Shown here piece after piece: positions 7,180 through 16,632 of a DNA stretch of 64,000 nucleotides. Every line of letters starts with the position of its first letter. The first letter of the stretch is position 1. The stretch spans positions 2,101,528-2,165,527 of the forward strand of contig NZ_KB235958.1 in NCBI RefSeq assembly GCF_000332355.1, in the 5' to 3' direction. The translations under genes were made by a program, and so were the position numbers. Origin of the DNA: Baaleninema simplex PCC 7105 (lineage in GTDB: Bacteria > Cyanobacteriota > Cyanobacteriia > Cyanobacteriales > Geitlerinemataceae). The notes beneath the pieces were generated by a model. That model was given only the letters and a program-made list of their open reading frames with translations. It was not told the DNA's origin and did not search any database.

Positions 7180-10100
7180 GTTTCCGTCCCCTTGCGGGGA
7201 AAAAGTAGGGAAAAACATCGGGATTGCGTTCTTCATGTATAGCGTGGGGTGTGTCCAGTTTCCGTCCCCTTGCGGGGAAAAAGTAGGGAAAAACTTCAAA
7301 TCCAAGCTGGGGCATTACTTACTTACTTAGTTTCCGTCCCCTTGCGGGGAAAAAGTAGGGAAAAACTTATCAACTCAAGGATAAGTGAAGAGATTAGAAT
7401 GATGTTTCCGTCCCCTTGCGGGGAAAAAGTAGGGAAAAACGTTGACGTTCACGACGGAAGCTTTCGGCTTTTCAGCCGTTTCCGTCCCCTTGCGGGGAAA
7501 AAGTAGGGAAAAACTTATCTATATCAGTTTTTTCTGAAACAAATTGATTATGTTTCCGTCCCCTTGCGGGGAAAAAGTAGGGAAAAACTTTCCTGCTGCA
7601 ATCTTACCAGTATTGAGCAAGTAGGTTTCCGTCCCCTTGCGGGGAAAAAGTAGGGAAAAACTTAACGCAACAATCTTGACAGCAACCGCCTTCATTCTCT
7701 AGTTTCCGTCCCCTTGCGGGGAAAAAGTAGGGAAAAACGAGGTAGACAGGTTTAAGATACCTAAGACTACTTGCTGGTCATGTTTCCGTCCCCTTGCGGG
7801 GAAAAAGTAGGGAAAAACTCTCAGGAGCTAGGGTTAGAGGTCTCAGAGGTGTGGGAGGTTTCCGTCCCCTTGCGGGGAAAAAGTAGGGAAAAACGTTGGT
7901 GTCGTCCACTTCCTTGTCATGGGGAGGTAATCAGGCAGGGTTTCCGTCCCCTTGCGGGGAAAAAGTAGGGAAAAACGTAGGAGGACAATGTACATGTGAT
8001 ATAGGAAAAATATCTTATAAGTTTCCGTCCCCTTGCGGGGAAAAAGTAGGGAAAAACTGCATAGCAAAAAAAAGGTCTGTCTTTAGCTCCGATAGTTTCC
8101 GTCCCCTTGCGGGGAAAAAGTAGGGAAAAACACGTGCTGGCTTATCTGATTCTTCGCCAAACCAGCTAACGTAGCGTTTCCGTCCCCTTGCGGGGAAAAA
8201 GTAGGGAAAAACTTTTCCTGTAAAAGCTCACAATGCTCGCAACCATATGGTTTCCGTCCCCTTGCGGGGAAAAAGTAGGGAAAAACTTTGAAAATCTTGA
8301 GTTGACTGAATTCAACCGACTCAAAGGGTTTCCGTCCCCTTGCGGGGAAAAAGTAGGGAAAAACTTCACCTGAGAACTGCGACGAGAAGACAAAAACAAA
8401 AGTTTCCGTCCCCTTGCGGGGAAAAAGTAGGGAAAAACTCTGCTGATGCACATCTGGGCGTTCTTTAACGAGGGGGATTGTTTCCGTCCCCTTGCGGGGA
8501 AAAAGTAGGGAAAAACGAAGTAGCAGCTAAGCGTAGTCGTGAAGGCTACGATAAGGTTTCCGTCCCCTTGCGGGGAAAAAGTAGGGAAAAACAGCAAAAG
8601 AGGAAGAAAGACGAAGAGAAGAAGAAAGAGGATACACAGTTTCCGTCCCCTTGCGGGGAAAAAGTAGGGAAAAACGATCAGTATACATTAAAGCCTGATG
8701 GCTCTAAGAGCCAGTTTCCGTCCCCTTGCGGGGAAAAAGTAGGGAAAAACTTTTCAACGTTTAGGGACTCTAAGCAAACTTAATGAGAAAAATGTTTCCG
8801 TCCCCTTGCGGGGAAAAAGTAGGGAAAAACGGGGGAGCTCCCCAAGGTAGGGTGGTCCATTCACGATGACCGCCTCCGCGTTTCCGTCCCCTTGCGGGGA
8901 AAAAGTAGGGAAAAACAATGGATTCTCAAACCACCCTAATGGCTCAAAGTCTTTTTGGAGTTTCCGTCCCCTTGCGGGGAAAAAGTAGGGAAAAACATTA
9001 ATCTAACGGATCTTACTTCCTTTCAATAATTTGTTTCCGTCCCCTTGCGGGGAAAAAGTAGGGAAAAACATTAAGAGGAGTCATTTAAAGGTAGACTCCT
9101 CTATTAGTTTCCGTCCCCTTGCGGGGAAAAAGTAGGGAAAAACGTTAATGCCGATTGCGAAACCGACCTGATCCTCAAACAGGTTTCCGTCCCCTTGCGG
9201 GGAAAAAGTAGGGAAAAACGTAGACCTATCCCGACCTCGGTCAATGGCACTCCTCTGAGTCGTTTCCGTCCCCTTGCGGGGAAAAAGTAGGGAAAAACAC
9301 CATATGACAGGGGAAAGTCTCGTCATTAAAATTAGTTTCCGTCCCCTTGCGGGGAAAAAGTAGGGAAAAACACGCGCGGTGTCGGCGGCGCTGCCAAGCA
9401 GCGTCAGCAGCAACGTTTCCGTCCCCTTGCGGGGAAAAAGTAGGGAAAAACTCGAGAGCCTCCGGGTTCAGGTGGAGCTTATGCTCCCATTGTGTTTCCG
9501 TCCCCTTGCGGGGAAAAAGTAGGGAAAAACTTGGGGGTAAGATCCGTAACTGCTCCCACATACCTATCCTCAAGTTTCCGTCCCCTTGCGGGGAAAAAGT
9601 AGGGAAAAACCTCAGTTCGTGGAAACCCTTCTGGCCTTCGAGGCCAACGGGGTGTTTCCGTCCCCTTGCGGGGAAAAAGTAGGGAAAAACTTCCCCTTCA
9701 GGATAGCTCCAACCGAAATCAATGACGTTTCCGTCCCCTTGCGGGGAAAAAGTAGGGAAAAACATAGTCTATCAAGACTATTACGATGAGGAAGGCTATC
9801 CTGTTTCCGTCCCCTTGCGGGGAAAAAGTAGGGAAAAACGAGCGGTTTGTCGGACTCGGCAAAAACAAGAAGGTCTCTTTTGTTTCCGTCCCCTTGCGGG
9901 GAAAAAGTAGGGAAAAACGGAATCCCCAACCCGCCCGGAAGGAGGAGGTCGGTCGCGTTTCCGTCCCCTTGCGGGGAAAAAGTAGGGAAAAACCGAAGAG
10001 GTGGAAGCGGAAACGCTCAAGCCTAAACTGTTTCCGTCCCCTTGCGGGGAAAAAGTAGGGAAAAACCCTTTGCAATAATTCCCAACGTCTAGAAATTGCC

Positions 10101-11431
10101 GTGGGTTTCCGTCCCCTTGCGGGGAAAAAGTAGGGAAAAACAGTAATCACCTCCTTTTCTTTTCCTTTGACTTCCACTAAAGTTTCCGTCCCCTTGCGGG
10201 GAAAAAGTAGGGAAAAACTTAGGACTCACCCGGAAGGAGATGGAGAAACAAGGGCGTTTCCGTCCCCTTGCGGGGAAAAAGTAGGGAAAAACATTCCTCT
10301 CCGGTGAGCTTCTCAGCCTGTTGACTGAGTTTCCGTCCCCTTGCGGGGAAAAAGTAGGGAAAAACGTGAAAGACCTCCAGTCGGAGTACCCCGTCACGGA
10401 GGAGCAGGTTTCCGTCCCCTTGCGGGGAAAAAGTAGGGAAAAACATCTTCAAAAGTTTGTAGAAAGAAGGTTAACAGCGGAAGTTTCCGTCCCCTTGCGG
10501 GGAAAAAGTAGGGAAAAACCAGCGTCAACACGGTCTGCTTACTTGACCAAGCCCGCTTAGTTTCCGTCCCCTTGCGGGGAAAAAGTAGGGAAAAACGTTT
10601 CTTATTCATTAAACCCTCAATTACATAGACCTTAAGTTTCCGTCCCCTTGCGGGGAAAAAGTAGGGAAAAACAGAGGACGGGTGGTACTACTTTCACCGT
10701 ACTTCCATTGTTTCCGTCCCCTTGCGGGGAAAAAGTAGGGAAAAACTCGGCGGCCTGTCCATCGTCAGCGTGTATCTCAACAACGTTTCCGTCCCCTTGC
10801 GGGGAAAAAGTAGGGAAAAACGAAGACCGTCAAATTCAATACCAAAAAATTCGGATGAGTTTCCGTCCCCTTGCGGGGAAAAAGTAGGGAAAAACCTAAA
10901 GCCTGTACCCAACCTTTCCTAGAATCGCCGATAACTAGGTTTCCGTCCCCTTGCGGGGAAAAAGTAGGGAAAAACGAAGTAAGTATAATGGGAGTTTATA
11001 TGGAATCCCGACTGTTTCCGTCCCCTTGCGGGGAAAAAGTAGGGAAAAACAGATCCGTGGCAGATCCAAATCTTTAACAACTTAGATGTTTCCGTCCCCT
11101 TGCGGGGAAAAAGTAGGGAAAAACGGGATTATGTAGCAGAATCTTTTCATCATGCCCAAAAACAGTTTCCGTCCCCTTGCGGGGAAAAAGTAGGGAAAAA
11201 CGGGCCGGTTCGACTGGCGGGTGTCTCAGAAGTTCGCTGAGGTTTCCGTCCCCTTGCGGGGAAAAAGTAGGGAAAAACCATTAGTTTGTTTCACTCAACT
11301 TGTAAGGTTAAGCAACCCTTGTTTCCGTCCCCTTGCGGGGAAAAAGTAGGGAAAAACAATCTAAAGAAATAATGCTTAAAAGAGGGCCACTATAGTTTCC
11401 GTCCCCTTGCGGGGAAAAAGTAGGGAAAAAC
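7180..11431 (-). CRISPR. CRISPR array, 56 repeats / 55 spacers, 37-bp repeat
   Basis: I counted 56 repeats, all apparently identical, starting at 7180, 7258, 7330 and so on to 11395. Each 37-bp repeat reads GTTTCCGTCCCC, TTGC, GGGGAAAAAG, then TAGGGAAAAAC on the plus strand. Spacers are 35-49 bp. Read on the minus strand, the repeat has a CCCC-GCAA-GGGG hairpin and ends ACGGAAAC, the usual 8-nt crRNA 5' handle. It closely resembles cyanobacterial type III-D-associated repeats, as I recall the one from Synechocystis. Orientation is therefore minus, with the leader next to cas2 and the degenerate copies at the far end. Identical repeats and many unique spacers suggest recent activity. No spacer duplicates were noticed. 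Confidence 0.97.
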
Positions 11432-11759
11432 CCTATAGCTTTAGAAACCTTGTGCTATTTAGTTTTCAAGGTGCAGTTCCGCGAAGCTGATTCACACTCT
11501 GTTACAACCTCGATCGCTTAAAAGGTTTCAAAAGAAAATCTTTTGAATTTGAAGCTGTACTAACTTTATCGAAAACGCGAGACGCTGTCAACTCAAAATT
11601 CGTAAAATTGCAAAACTTTACATTTTTTCAGGAAATTTTAAATTTACTTTAGCTTTCCGCGAAGATAAAACCACATTTTACAAAAAAAAACACACTCAAA
11701 ACCTCCATCTCAAAAGACAGAAAGCCATAAAACTTCCAAACTTAAACCCCAAAAAACAG
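11432..11759 (-). promoter_or_regulatory. Putative CRISPR leader
   Basis: 328 bp of AT-rich DNA lies between the last repeat and the cas2 stop and contains no gene. It has homopolymer runs and no repeat copies. Given the minus-strand array orientation, this is where the promoter and integration-guiding leader should be. No box could be identified with confidence. Confidence 0.6.
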
Positions 11760-12041
11760 TTACAAAATCAAAAAATCCGGCGGTTCGTAAGGCGGCGGCG
11801 ACCCAAACACCCGCGTTTCCCGTTTCGCCCGTTCGTCCAACGGATACACCCGCAAACTGTCTTCGGGTAACTCCAACACCCGCAACCACCGCTTCAACAA
11901 CCGCTCCAACATCTCCTCGTCGCAAGGACACTCAAACACCGAATACTGAACCCGCTCGCATCGCTGCTCGATTAACTTCGCTAACTTCCTCCGGCGGCGA
12001 TCGCACCGCACGTCATAACACACCAACCACAACCGACTCAT
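11760..12041 (-). CDS. cas2: CRISPR-associated endoribonuclease Cas2
   Basis: A 93-residue Cas2, partner of Cas1 in spacer acquisition. The family's first strand and metal-binding Asp are seen as LWLVCYDV (Asp10). RVQYSVFECPCDEEMLERLL is the conserved second strand and helix, and the tail has RVYPLDE. The start is the ATG at 12041, preceded by GAGGAGGTGGTGAGG and 13 bp after the cas1 stop; a longer in-frame start would overlap cas1. cas1 and cas2 form an operon reading toward the array. Confidence 0.93.
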   Translation of the reverse strand: MSRLWLVCYDVRCDRRRRKLAKLIEQRCERVQYSVFECPCDEEMLERLLKRWLRVLELPEDSLRVYPLDERAKRETRVFGSPPPYEPPDFLIL

Positions 12042-12054
12042 CCTCACCACCTCC

Positions 12055-13065
12055 TCACCGCACCGTAAACGCCCGATAGTCCGAGCGCAACTCCACACAA
12101 CAGCGTCCCAACCACCGCGCCTGTTCCAACAAAATCTGACTCAACGTCAACTGGCGGTTTTGCGGCTCGTAAAAAAACCGCGTCTGAAACCGACGTTCCA
12201 ACTGCGCCAAAAATAACTTCTTCGCCGTCGTTCCCAACCAAACCCCTTCCCCATCCGGCGACGGCTCGAAATCCAACGGATCGAGTAAATCCGACTCCAA
12301 CATTCCCCACACCGTTCGATCGATCGCCACCGGACGAAACTCCTCCATCACGTCCAACGCCAAATTGGGACGATAGGGTTCCGTGGCGTGGAAAAACCCC
12401 AAATAGGGATCGAATCCCGCCCGAACGCACGCCGAAAACACCCTCGACAACAACACCCCATACCCCCAACTCAACAGCGCATTTCCGGGATCTCGCGGCG
12501 GACGGCGGTTGCGCCCGGAAAAATTCCAGCGAGGGGGCAACACCTGCGCCAAAGCCTGATAATACGTTCGGGCGCAAATCCCCTCAATTCCCATCAACTG
12601 CGATCGCTCCAGCGGCGACTCCAACCCCTGCAACTGTCGTATATACGTCCCCATCGTCTCCACCGCCTCCGCCAACACCGCCACTCGTCCCTGTACCTCG
12701 CGGTTGCGCCGCTGCAACAACACCCGTTGATTGCGAATTTTCCCCAACACCAACATCTGCGCCAACGCCATCCCGAACGTCGTATCCACCACCCGATACT
12801 GCGCCAACCGCAGCGTCGGATTCGTCTGAAACTGTCCCTGCAACCGTCCGCGAAACCGTCCGTCTCCCCGTAAAAACAACGTTTCCACTCCACGATCGAG
12901 CAAGGCGGCGATCGCCTGCGCCGTCAACTGCACCCCCGGTAACACCACCAGCAACCGCAACTCCGCCAACCGACAGCGGCGTTTCTCCTCCCCTCGCTTC
13001 ACCGTCAAACTCTCGTTTCCATATCCCACCACTGTTCCCGGTTCGGTTAAATAAAGTGTCGTCAT
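12055..13065 (-). CDS. cas1: CRISPR-associated integrase Cas1
   Basis: A 336-residue Cas1, the nuclease/integrase that inserts new spacers at the leader end. N-terminal beta domain TTLYLTEPGTVVGYGNESLTV is typical. The catalytic metal ligands are visible as Glu161 (LMGIEGICARTYY), His226 (YLGFFHATEP) and Glu241 in LDVMEEFRPV. Length is normal and the protein is not fused to a reverse transcriptase or Cas6, as some cyanobacterial type III Cas1 proteins are. Transcribed with cas2 toward the array. Confidence 0.95.
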   Translation of the reverse strand: MTTLYLTEPGTVVGYGNESLTVKRGEEKRRCRLAELRLLVVLPGVQLTAQAIAALLDRGVETLFLRGDGRFRGRLQGQFQTNPTLRLAQYRVVDTTFGMALAQMLVLGKIRNQRVLLQRRNREVQGRVAVLAEAVETMGTYIRQLQGLESPLERSQLMGIEGICARTYYQALAQVLPPRWNFSGRNRRPPRDPGNALLSWGYGVLLSRVFSACVRAGFDPYLGFFHATEPYRPNLALDVMEEFRPVAIDRTVWGMLESDLLDPLDFEPSPDGEGVWLGTTAKKLFLAQLERRFQTRFFYEPQNRQLTLSQILLEQARWLGRCCVELRSDYRAFTVR

Positions 13066-13172
13066 ACCCGTTGCGATCGCTCGACTCTTTTATTTAACTC
13101 CCTACATGGAAGCTGCACCTTCCATATGGATGTCATAATAGCCACGTTCGCAACCTCTACCCTCAAACTTTC

Positions 13173-13475
13173 ATGATGTCTCGCACCCTTGCCAAACAAC
13201 TCACCCGCTACCGCAGCGTTCTCGTCGCCCTCGCCAACGCTGGAATCACCTGGATAATCCTCATCATTGCCCCTCTGGGCTTATTCTCTGTAATTCTCTG
13301 CACCGGGCTAGTTTTTACCAGCAGTCTCGCCCTCAGTTGGCTGGGCGACAAAGCCCTAATTTCCCTTCTCCGACAAGGCGGTTACGACGTCATGTTCGCC
13401 ACTCGCGCCCCCTATCCCCTCGATCGCACCTACGATCGCCCTCTATCGCCCCCAGACGAAGAAACCAGAGATTGA
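13173..13475 (+). CDS. Small membrane protein, Csx18-like CRISPR accessory candidate
   Basis: A 100-residue protein divergent from cas1. Residues from about 15 to 58 form two hydrophobic segments (VALANAGITWIILIIAPLG and FSVILCTGLVFTSSLALSWLG). A polar, Pro/Asp/Arg-rich tail follows. Size, the IIAPLGL-containing hairpin and location between cas1 and cas6 match the small Csx18 family of cyanobacterial CRISPR loci as I remember it. Its role is unknown; a membrane-linked accessory function has to be assumed from topology only. Confidence 0.55.
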   Translation: MMSRTLAKQLTRYRSVLVALANAGITWIILIIAPLGLFSVILCTGLVFTSSLALSWLGDKALISLLRQGGYDVMFATRAPYPLDRTYDRPLSPPDEETRD

Positions 13476-13730
13476 AACGATCGCCGTAACAGTATCGACA
13501 CAGGCGCGATCGCTGGTTTTTTAGGGTCTTCGGGAATTGCGGTGTAATTTGTTATTTTGAATGCAAAATTGGGCGGGGGCGCATTGCCGTGACGCCCCTA
13601 CAATAAGGGTTTTACTTATTATGAAATAAACTTGTCACCTTAAATCGAAAAGACCCATCCAAGCCAGGTGTTTCGCACCTTATCGTTGAACCGTCTTTAA
13701 CAACTCCAATTTAGCGGGCGATCGTCGCAC

Positions 13731-14489
13731 CTAAAAATCCAGCGTCACACCAAAATACTCCTTCAGCTTAGACTCGAACATGGCTTCGTTCTCGAGTTCG
13801 ATTTCCTCAACCCGATCGCTTTCCGAGATTTTCAACTTATTTCCTGCGATCGTCACGCGACCGTTTTTCCTCGCCAAACTAATCAAACGCTGTCGCGTAA
13901 AAAACGACTCAGGATGAGTTTGATGGTATCGACACATTTCCTGAAATTCACTCAACTCTCTTTCCTTTAACGTAAATAAATATTGAGGCTCGACCTCTCC
14001 ATTTTCTATCTTATCCACACGATAAACATCTCCCTCGTGTTTTTCAATAATGAAATTCCCTCTGGGATCTTGTTGTACGATTCCCGGTTTTATCGTTAAC
14101 GGATGCAATGTAAACTCACCAAATCCCACATCCAATAAAAAATCTCGGTCGTCAAGACGAGCGATCGTTACCAAATGGTCGAATTCCCGTTCGGAACCTT
14201 GGTTACGGGCAAAAATTCGCGCCGAAATTCGCTTAACTTGAAAGCCCAAACCTTTCAAAAGCTCGTAAAAAAGTCCGTTTAGCTCATAACAAAATCCACC
14301 TCTTTGACTTAAAACAACTTTTTTGTAAATGCGATCGAGATCCAGTTCGATCGCCCGTCCATAGTGAACGTCGAGATTTTCAAACGGAACCGTTAACAAA
14401 TGAGATTCTTGTAACGCCCGCAAAACCTCTACACTCAAATTTAGATCGCCAGAATACCGAATTCGCTCGAGATAGTGGTTGATATTCAT
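13731..14489 (-). CDS. Arylamine N-acetyltransferase family protein
   Basis: A 252-residue NAT-family enzyme that would transfer acetyl (or another acyl) from CoA to an aromatic amine through a cysteine. The whole triad is present: Cys67 in RGGFCYELN, His105 in FDHLVT and Asp120 in LLDVGFGE. The N-terminal PFENLDVHYGR is also conserved. It is slightly shorter than classical NATs (about 270-280). It lies between the Csx18-like gene and cas6 on the opposite strand, and nothing links it functionally to CRISPR. A role in an acyl-transfer step of amide synthesis, as for RifF relatives, is possible but unsupported. Confidence 0.9.
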   Translation of the reverse strand: MNINHYLERIRYSGDLNLSVEVLRALQESHLLTVPFENLDVHYGRAIELDLDRIYKKVVLSQRGGFCYELNGLFYELLKGLGFQVKRISARIFARNQGSEREFDHLVTIARLDDRDFLLDVGFGEFTLHPLTIKPGIVQQDPRGNFIIEKHEGDVYRVDKIENGEVEPQYLFTLKERELSEFQEMCRYHQTHPESFFTRQRLISLARKNGRVTIAGNKLKISESDRVEEIELENEAMFESKLKEYFGVTLDF

Positions 14490-14761
14490 TGTGGGTTGCT
14501 GTCCAATCCAATGTAAGGGTTTTCAGAATTGTCTGTTAACCCAAAAAACGCGATCGCTCACTTATGCAACGCGGCGGGGTGAGTTCGCCCCAACCGATCG
14601 CCCTCAACGTTCAGAAGAGCGATCGTAACAATTGTATGGGAAAGATAGCAATACGCCCTCAGCCTCATCAACAGGTCGATCGCCGGACAGTTGACGGTTC
14701 CCCATCAAAAGCTGGACACTATAAAAAGTCGTCTACTTTAACAATTTCCTCGATCGCCCCA

Positions 14762-15874
14762 ATGCCCTCACTCCCCACCTGGACAGACGACACCGAACTC
14801 GTCGGCCTTCGCTTCGAGTTGCAACCCCATTACAGCAGCACTCTCTTTCCCCAATACAGCATCGGATTGCACGCCTGGTTTCTCGACTGCGTGCGCCAAA
14901 GCAATCCCGAACTCTCCACCTACCTCCACGACGGCGAATCCGAAAAACCCTTTTCCCTCTCCCTTCTCGACGGCGAACTTCCCCTAGTCGGACGCCAACT
15001 GCAAGTCTCGGGCGATCGCACCTACGGCTGGACGTTAAACCTCCTCACCGCCGAGCTAGTCAAGTGGGCGAAAACCTGGCTAGAAACCCCACCCCAAACC
15101 CTCAACCTGCGAGCTGCAACCTTCGACATCAAGGCGATCGAAGTCGATCCTCCACCAACGACCTATCAAACCCTCTTCGACACCGCCGACGCCGCCAGCG
15201 TTCGACTGAGTTTCCTCAGTCCCACTAGCTTTCGCCATCGCGGCCATCACGTCCCCCTTCCCGTTCCCACGAACCTCTTTCACAGCTACCTGCGCCGTTG
15301 GAACGACTTCTCAGGACTTCCCGTCGAGACAGAAGACTTCCTCGATTGGGTCGATTCCCACGTCGTTTTACGCCGCCACGACATCCGCTCCCACAAAGTC
15401 GCCGCCGGAAAGCGGGGGGCTGTCACCGGCTTTACCGGATCGATCGAGCTGTCCGTTTCCGCCACCGCTCGCCGTCAAAACCCCGACTACGCCAAACTGT
15501 TCGCCGCTCTGGCCCGTTTCGCCCCCTACTGCGGAACCGGCCACAAAACCCCTTTCGGCTTAGGACGAACCTGCGTGGGGTGGACTGAAGCCACCGCCGA
15601 ACCCAACAGCGAGCAAGCGCGCCTCGCCGAACGCATTGATGATTTAAACGAGCTGTTGCTGACGCGCCAAAAACGCCCCGAGAGCGATCGCGCCCGTAAA
15701 ATCTGCCAAACCCGCGCCACCATTCTCGCCCGTCGCGAACTCGGCGAATCTCTCCAGGCGATCGCCGACGATTTAGAAATGCCCTACGATACCGTTAAAA
15801 CCTACGTCAAACTCACCCGTCGCACCTTGCGCGACCTGGAGTCTAACCCACAACAACAATTATCGATCGACTAA
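14762..15874 (+). CDS. cas6: CRISPR pre-crRNA endoribonuclease Cas6 with C-terminal helix-turn-helix
   Basis: A 370-residue RAMP protein that cuts the array transcript within each repeat. Two ferredoxin-like halves are suggested by LVGLRFELQPHYSSTLFP at the start and by the glycine-rich loop near the end of the RAMP part (CGTGHKTPFGLGRTCVGW), a Cas6 hallmark. After about residue 290 comes a linker with many charged residues and then GESLQAIADDLEMPYDTVKTYVK, a helix-turn-helix resembling sigma-70 region 4 or transposase HTHs. The start is the ATG at 14762 (MPSLPTW); the frame is open further upstream but lacks RAMP-like sequence. It would process the array at 7180-11431. Confidence 0.88.
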   Translation: MPSLPTWTDDTELVGLRFELQPHYSSTLFPQYSIGLHAWFLDCVRQSNPELSTYLHDGESEKPFSLSLLDGELPLVGRQLQVSGDRTYGWTLNLLTAELVKWAKTWLETPPQTLNLRAATFDIKAIEVDPPPTTYQTLFDTADAASVRLSFLSPTSFRHRGHHVPLPVPTNLFHSYLRRWNDFSGLPVETEDFLDWVDSHVVLRRHDIRSHKVAAGKRGAVTGFTGSIELSVSATARRQNPDYAKLFAALARFAPYCGTGHKTPFGLGRTCVGWTEATAEPNSEQARLAERIDDLNELLLTRQKRPESDRARKICQTRATILARRELGESLQAIADDLEMPYDTVKTYVKLTRRTLRDLESNPQQQLSID

Positions 15875-15881
15875 TTAAAAG

Positions 15882-15982
15882 GGGTGCATCTCACTTTTGC
15901 ACCCGGAACCCCACCCATCTTCCCCTTACTAGGGGGAGGTGCTGAAGGGGGAGGGGTCGTTCTACGAAATTGAGATGCACCC
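15882..15982. mobile_element. MITE copy 2 (101 bp)
   Basis: Perfect 12-bp terminal inverted repeats GGGTGCATCTCA / TGAGATGCACCC surround 77 bp of GC-rich DNA that includes a CTTCCCC/GGGGGAGG self-complementary core. The flanks (ATTAAAAG and AAACGACT) do not match, so the target duplication is lost or the ends were rearranged. It starts 8 bp after the cas6 stop codon. Confidence 0.8.
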
Positions 15983-16046
15983 AAACGACTGAGCGATCGC
16001 ATTCATGCTAGCCTTCCCAAAGGACGGGACTTGACCAAAGATTGAG

Positions 16047-16452
16047 GGTTTCAAGCCCCGCCCTAGAAGGGCGGCATTTGAATGCTAAACTGAAGTCAGT
16101 CCAGTGCAGGGTGATTCGTCGGTAGCCCAGCTCGTAAAGGGTTTTAACGACCATTGCGACATCGGTGCCGAGGTGCGAGAGACCTCTTTAAAAACGCAAG
16201 CACTCAAAAGAGTCGCGAGACCAGAAAAGTCGAGCATTTGCTCAAATGGTTTCCAACGTACCGTGGGGCGCACGGAAATGTAAAAAAGCCTGGGGAGATT
16301 AGCCCTCTGGGGTCTTCAGCCATTGTCTCACAACAATCCAGTCGGAGAGTTGAAGGAGAGTGGGTTCGAGTCAGCGAGTTGGCTTGGCGGAGATTTAAAG
16401 GTGGATCGACGAACCCGGAATCCCCCTGCCAATTGGCGGGGGAGAACGTCAA
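16047..16452 (+). mobile_element. About 400-bp IS200/IS605-like element without a gene
   Basis: The left part has a CCGCCCT-AGA-AGGGCGG hairpin (16058-16074). The right end is a bulged stem (CCCCC-T-GCC / GGC-GGGGG, 16422-16442) followed by AGAACGTCAA, matching the right-end motif at 439, 991 and 26231. Between them are small hairpins (GAGGT/ACCTC near 16170, ACTC-AAAA-GAGT near 16205) but no recognisable protein, so it may carry a structured RNA. It abuts the 3' side of the tRNA-Ala gene. The left boundary is approximate. Confidence 0.5.
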
Positions 16453-16485
16453 AACAACGACAAATAATGTGTCAATCGAAACTAA

Positions 16486-16558
16486 TGGAGAATAGGGGAT
16501 TCGAACCCCTGACCTCTGCGGTGCGATCGCAGCGCTCTACCAACTGAGCTAATTCCCC
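16486..16558 (-). tRNA. tRNA-Ala (anticodon CGC)
   Basis: The minus strand folds as a full cloverleaf. The acceptor stem GGGGAAT pairs with ATTCTCC (one G.U), there is a D arm with AGCTCAGTTGGTAGAGC, and the anticodon stem CTGCG/CGCAG carries the loop ATCGCAC. The T arm CAGGGGTTCGAATCCCCTA is complete. The anticodon CGC reads alanine codon GCG. Discriminator is A; CCA is not encoded, as usual in cyanobacteria. Confidence 0.95.
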
Positions 16559-16632
16559 GATTCGCAATTACCCATCATATCACAAAACTGAAAAAAACGG
16601 ACGATCGCCAAAAAAAAAATTACTTACGCCCG

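Noticed and set aside
7142-11077. Many open frames on both strands across the array, with repeated FPSPCGEKVGKN or FSLLFPRKGTET peptides
   Set aside because: They are translations of the CRISPR repeat in different frames and change at every spacer.
13540-13730. GGCGGGGGCGCATTGCCGTG-type sequence and AGGTG-TTTCG-CACCT hairpin between csx18 and the acetyltransferase gene
   Set aside because: It resembles widely dispersed cyanobacterial intergenic palindromes; no second copy in the window supports calling a defined element.
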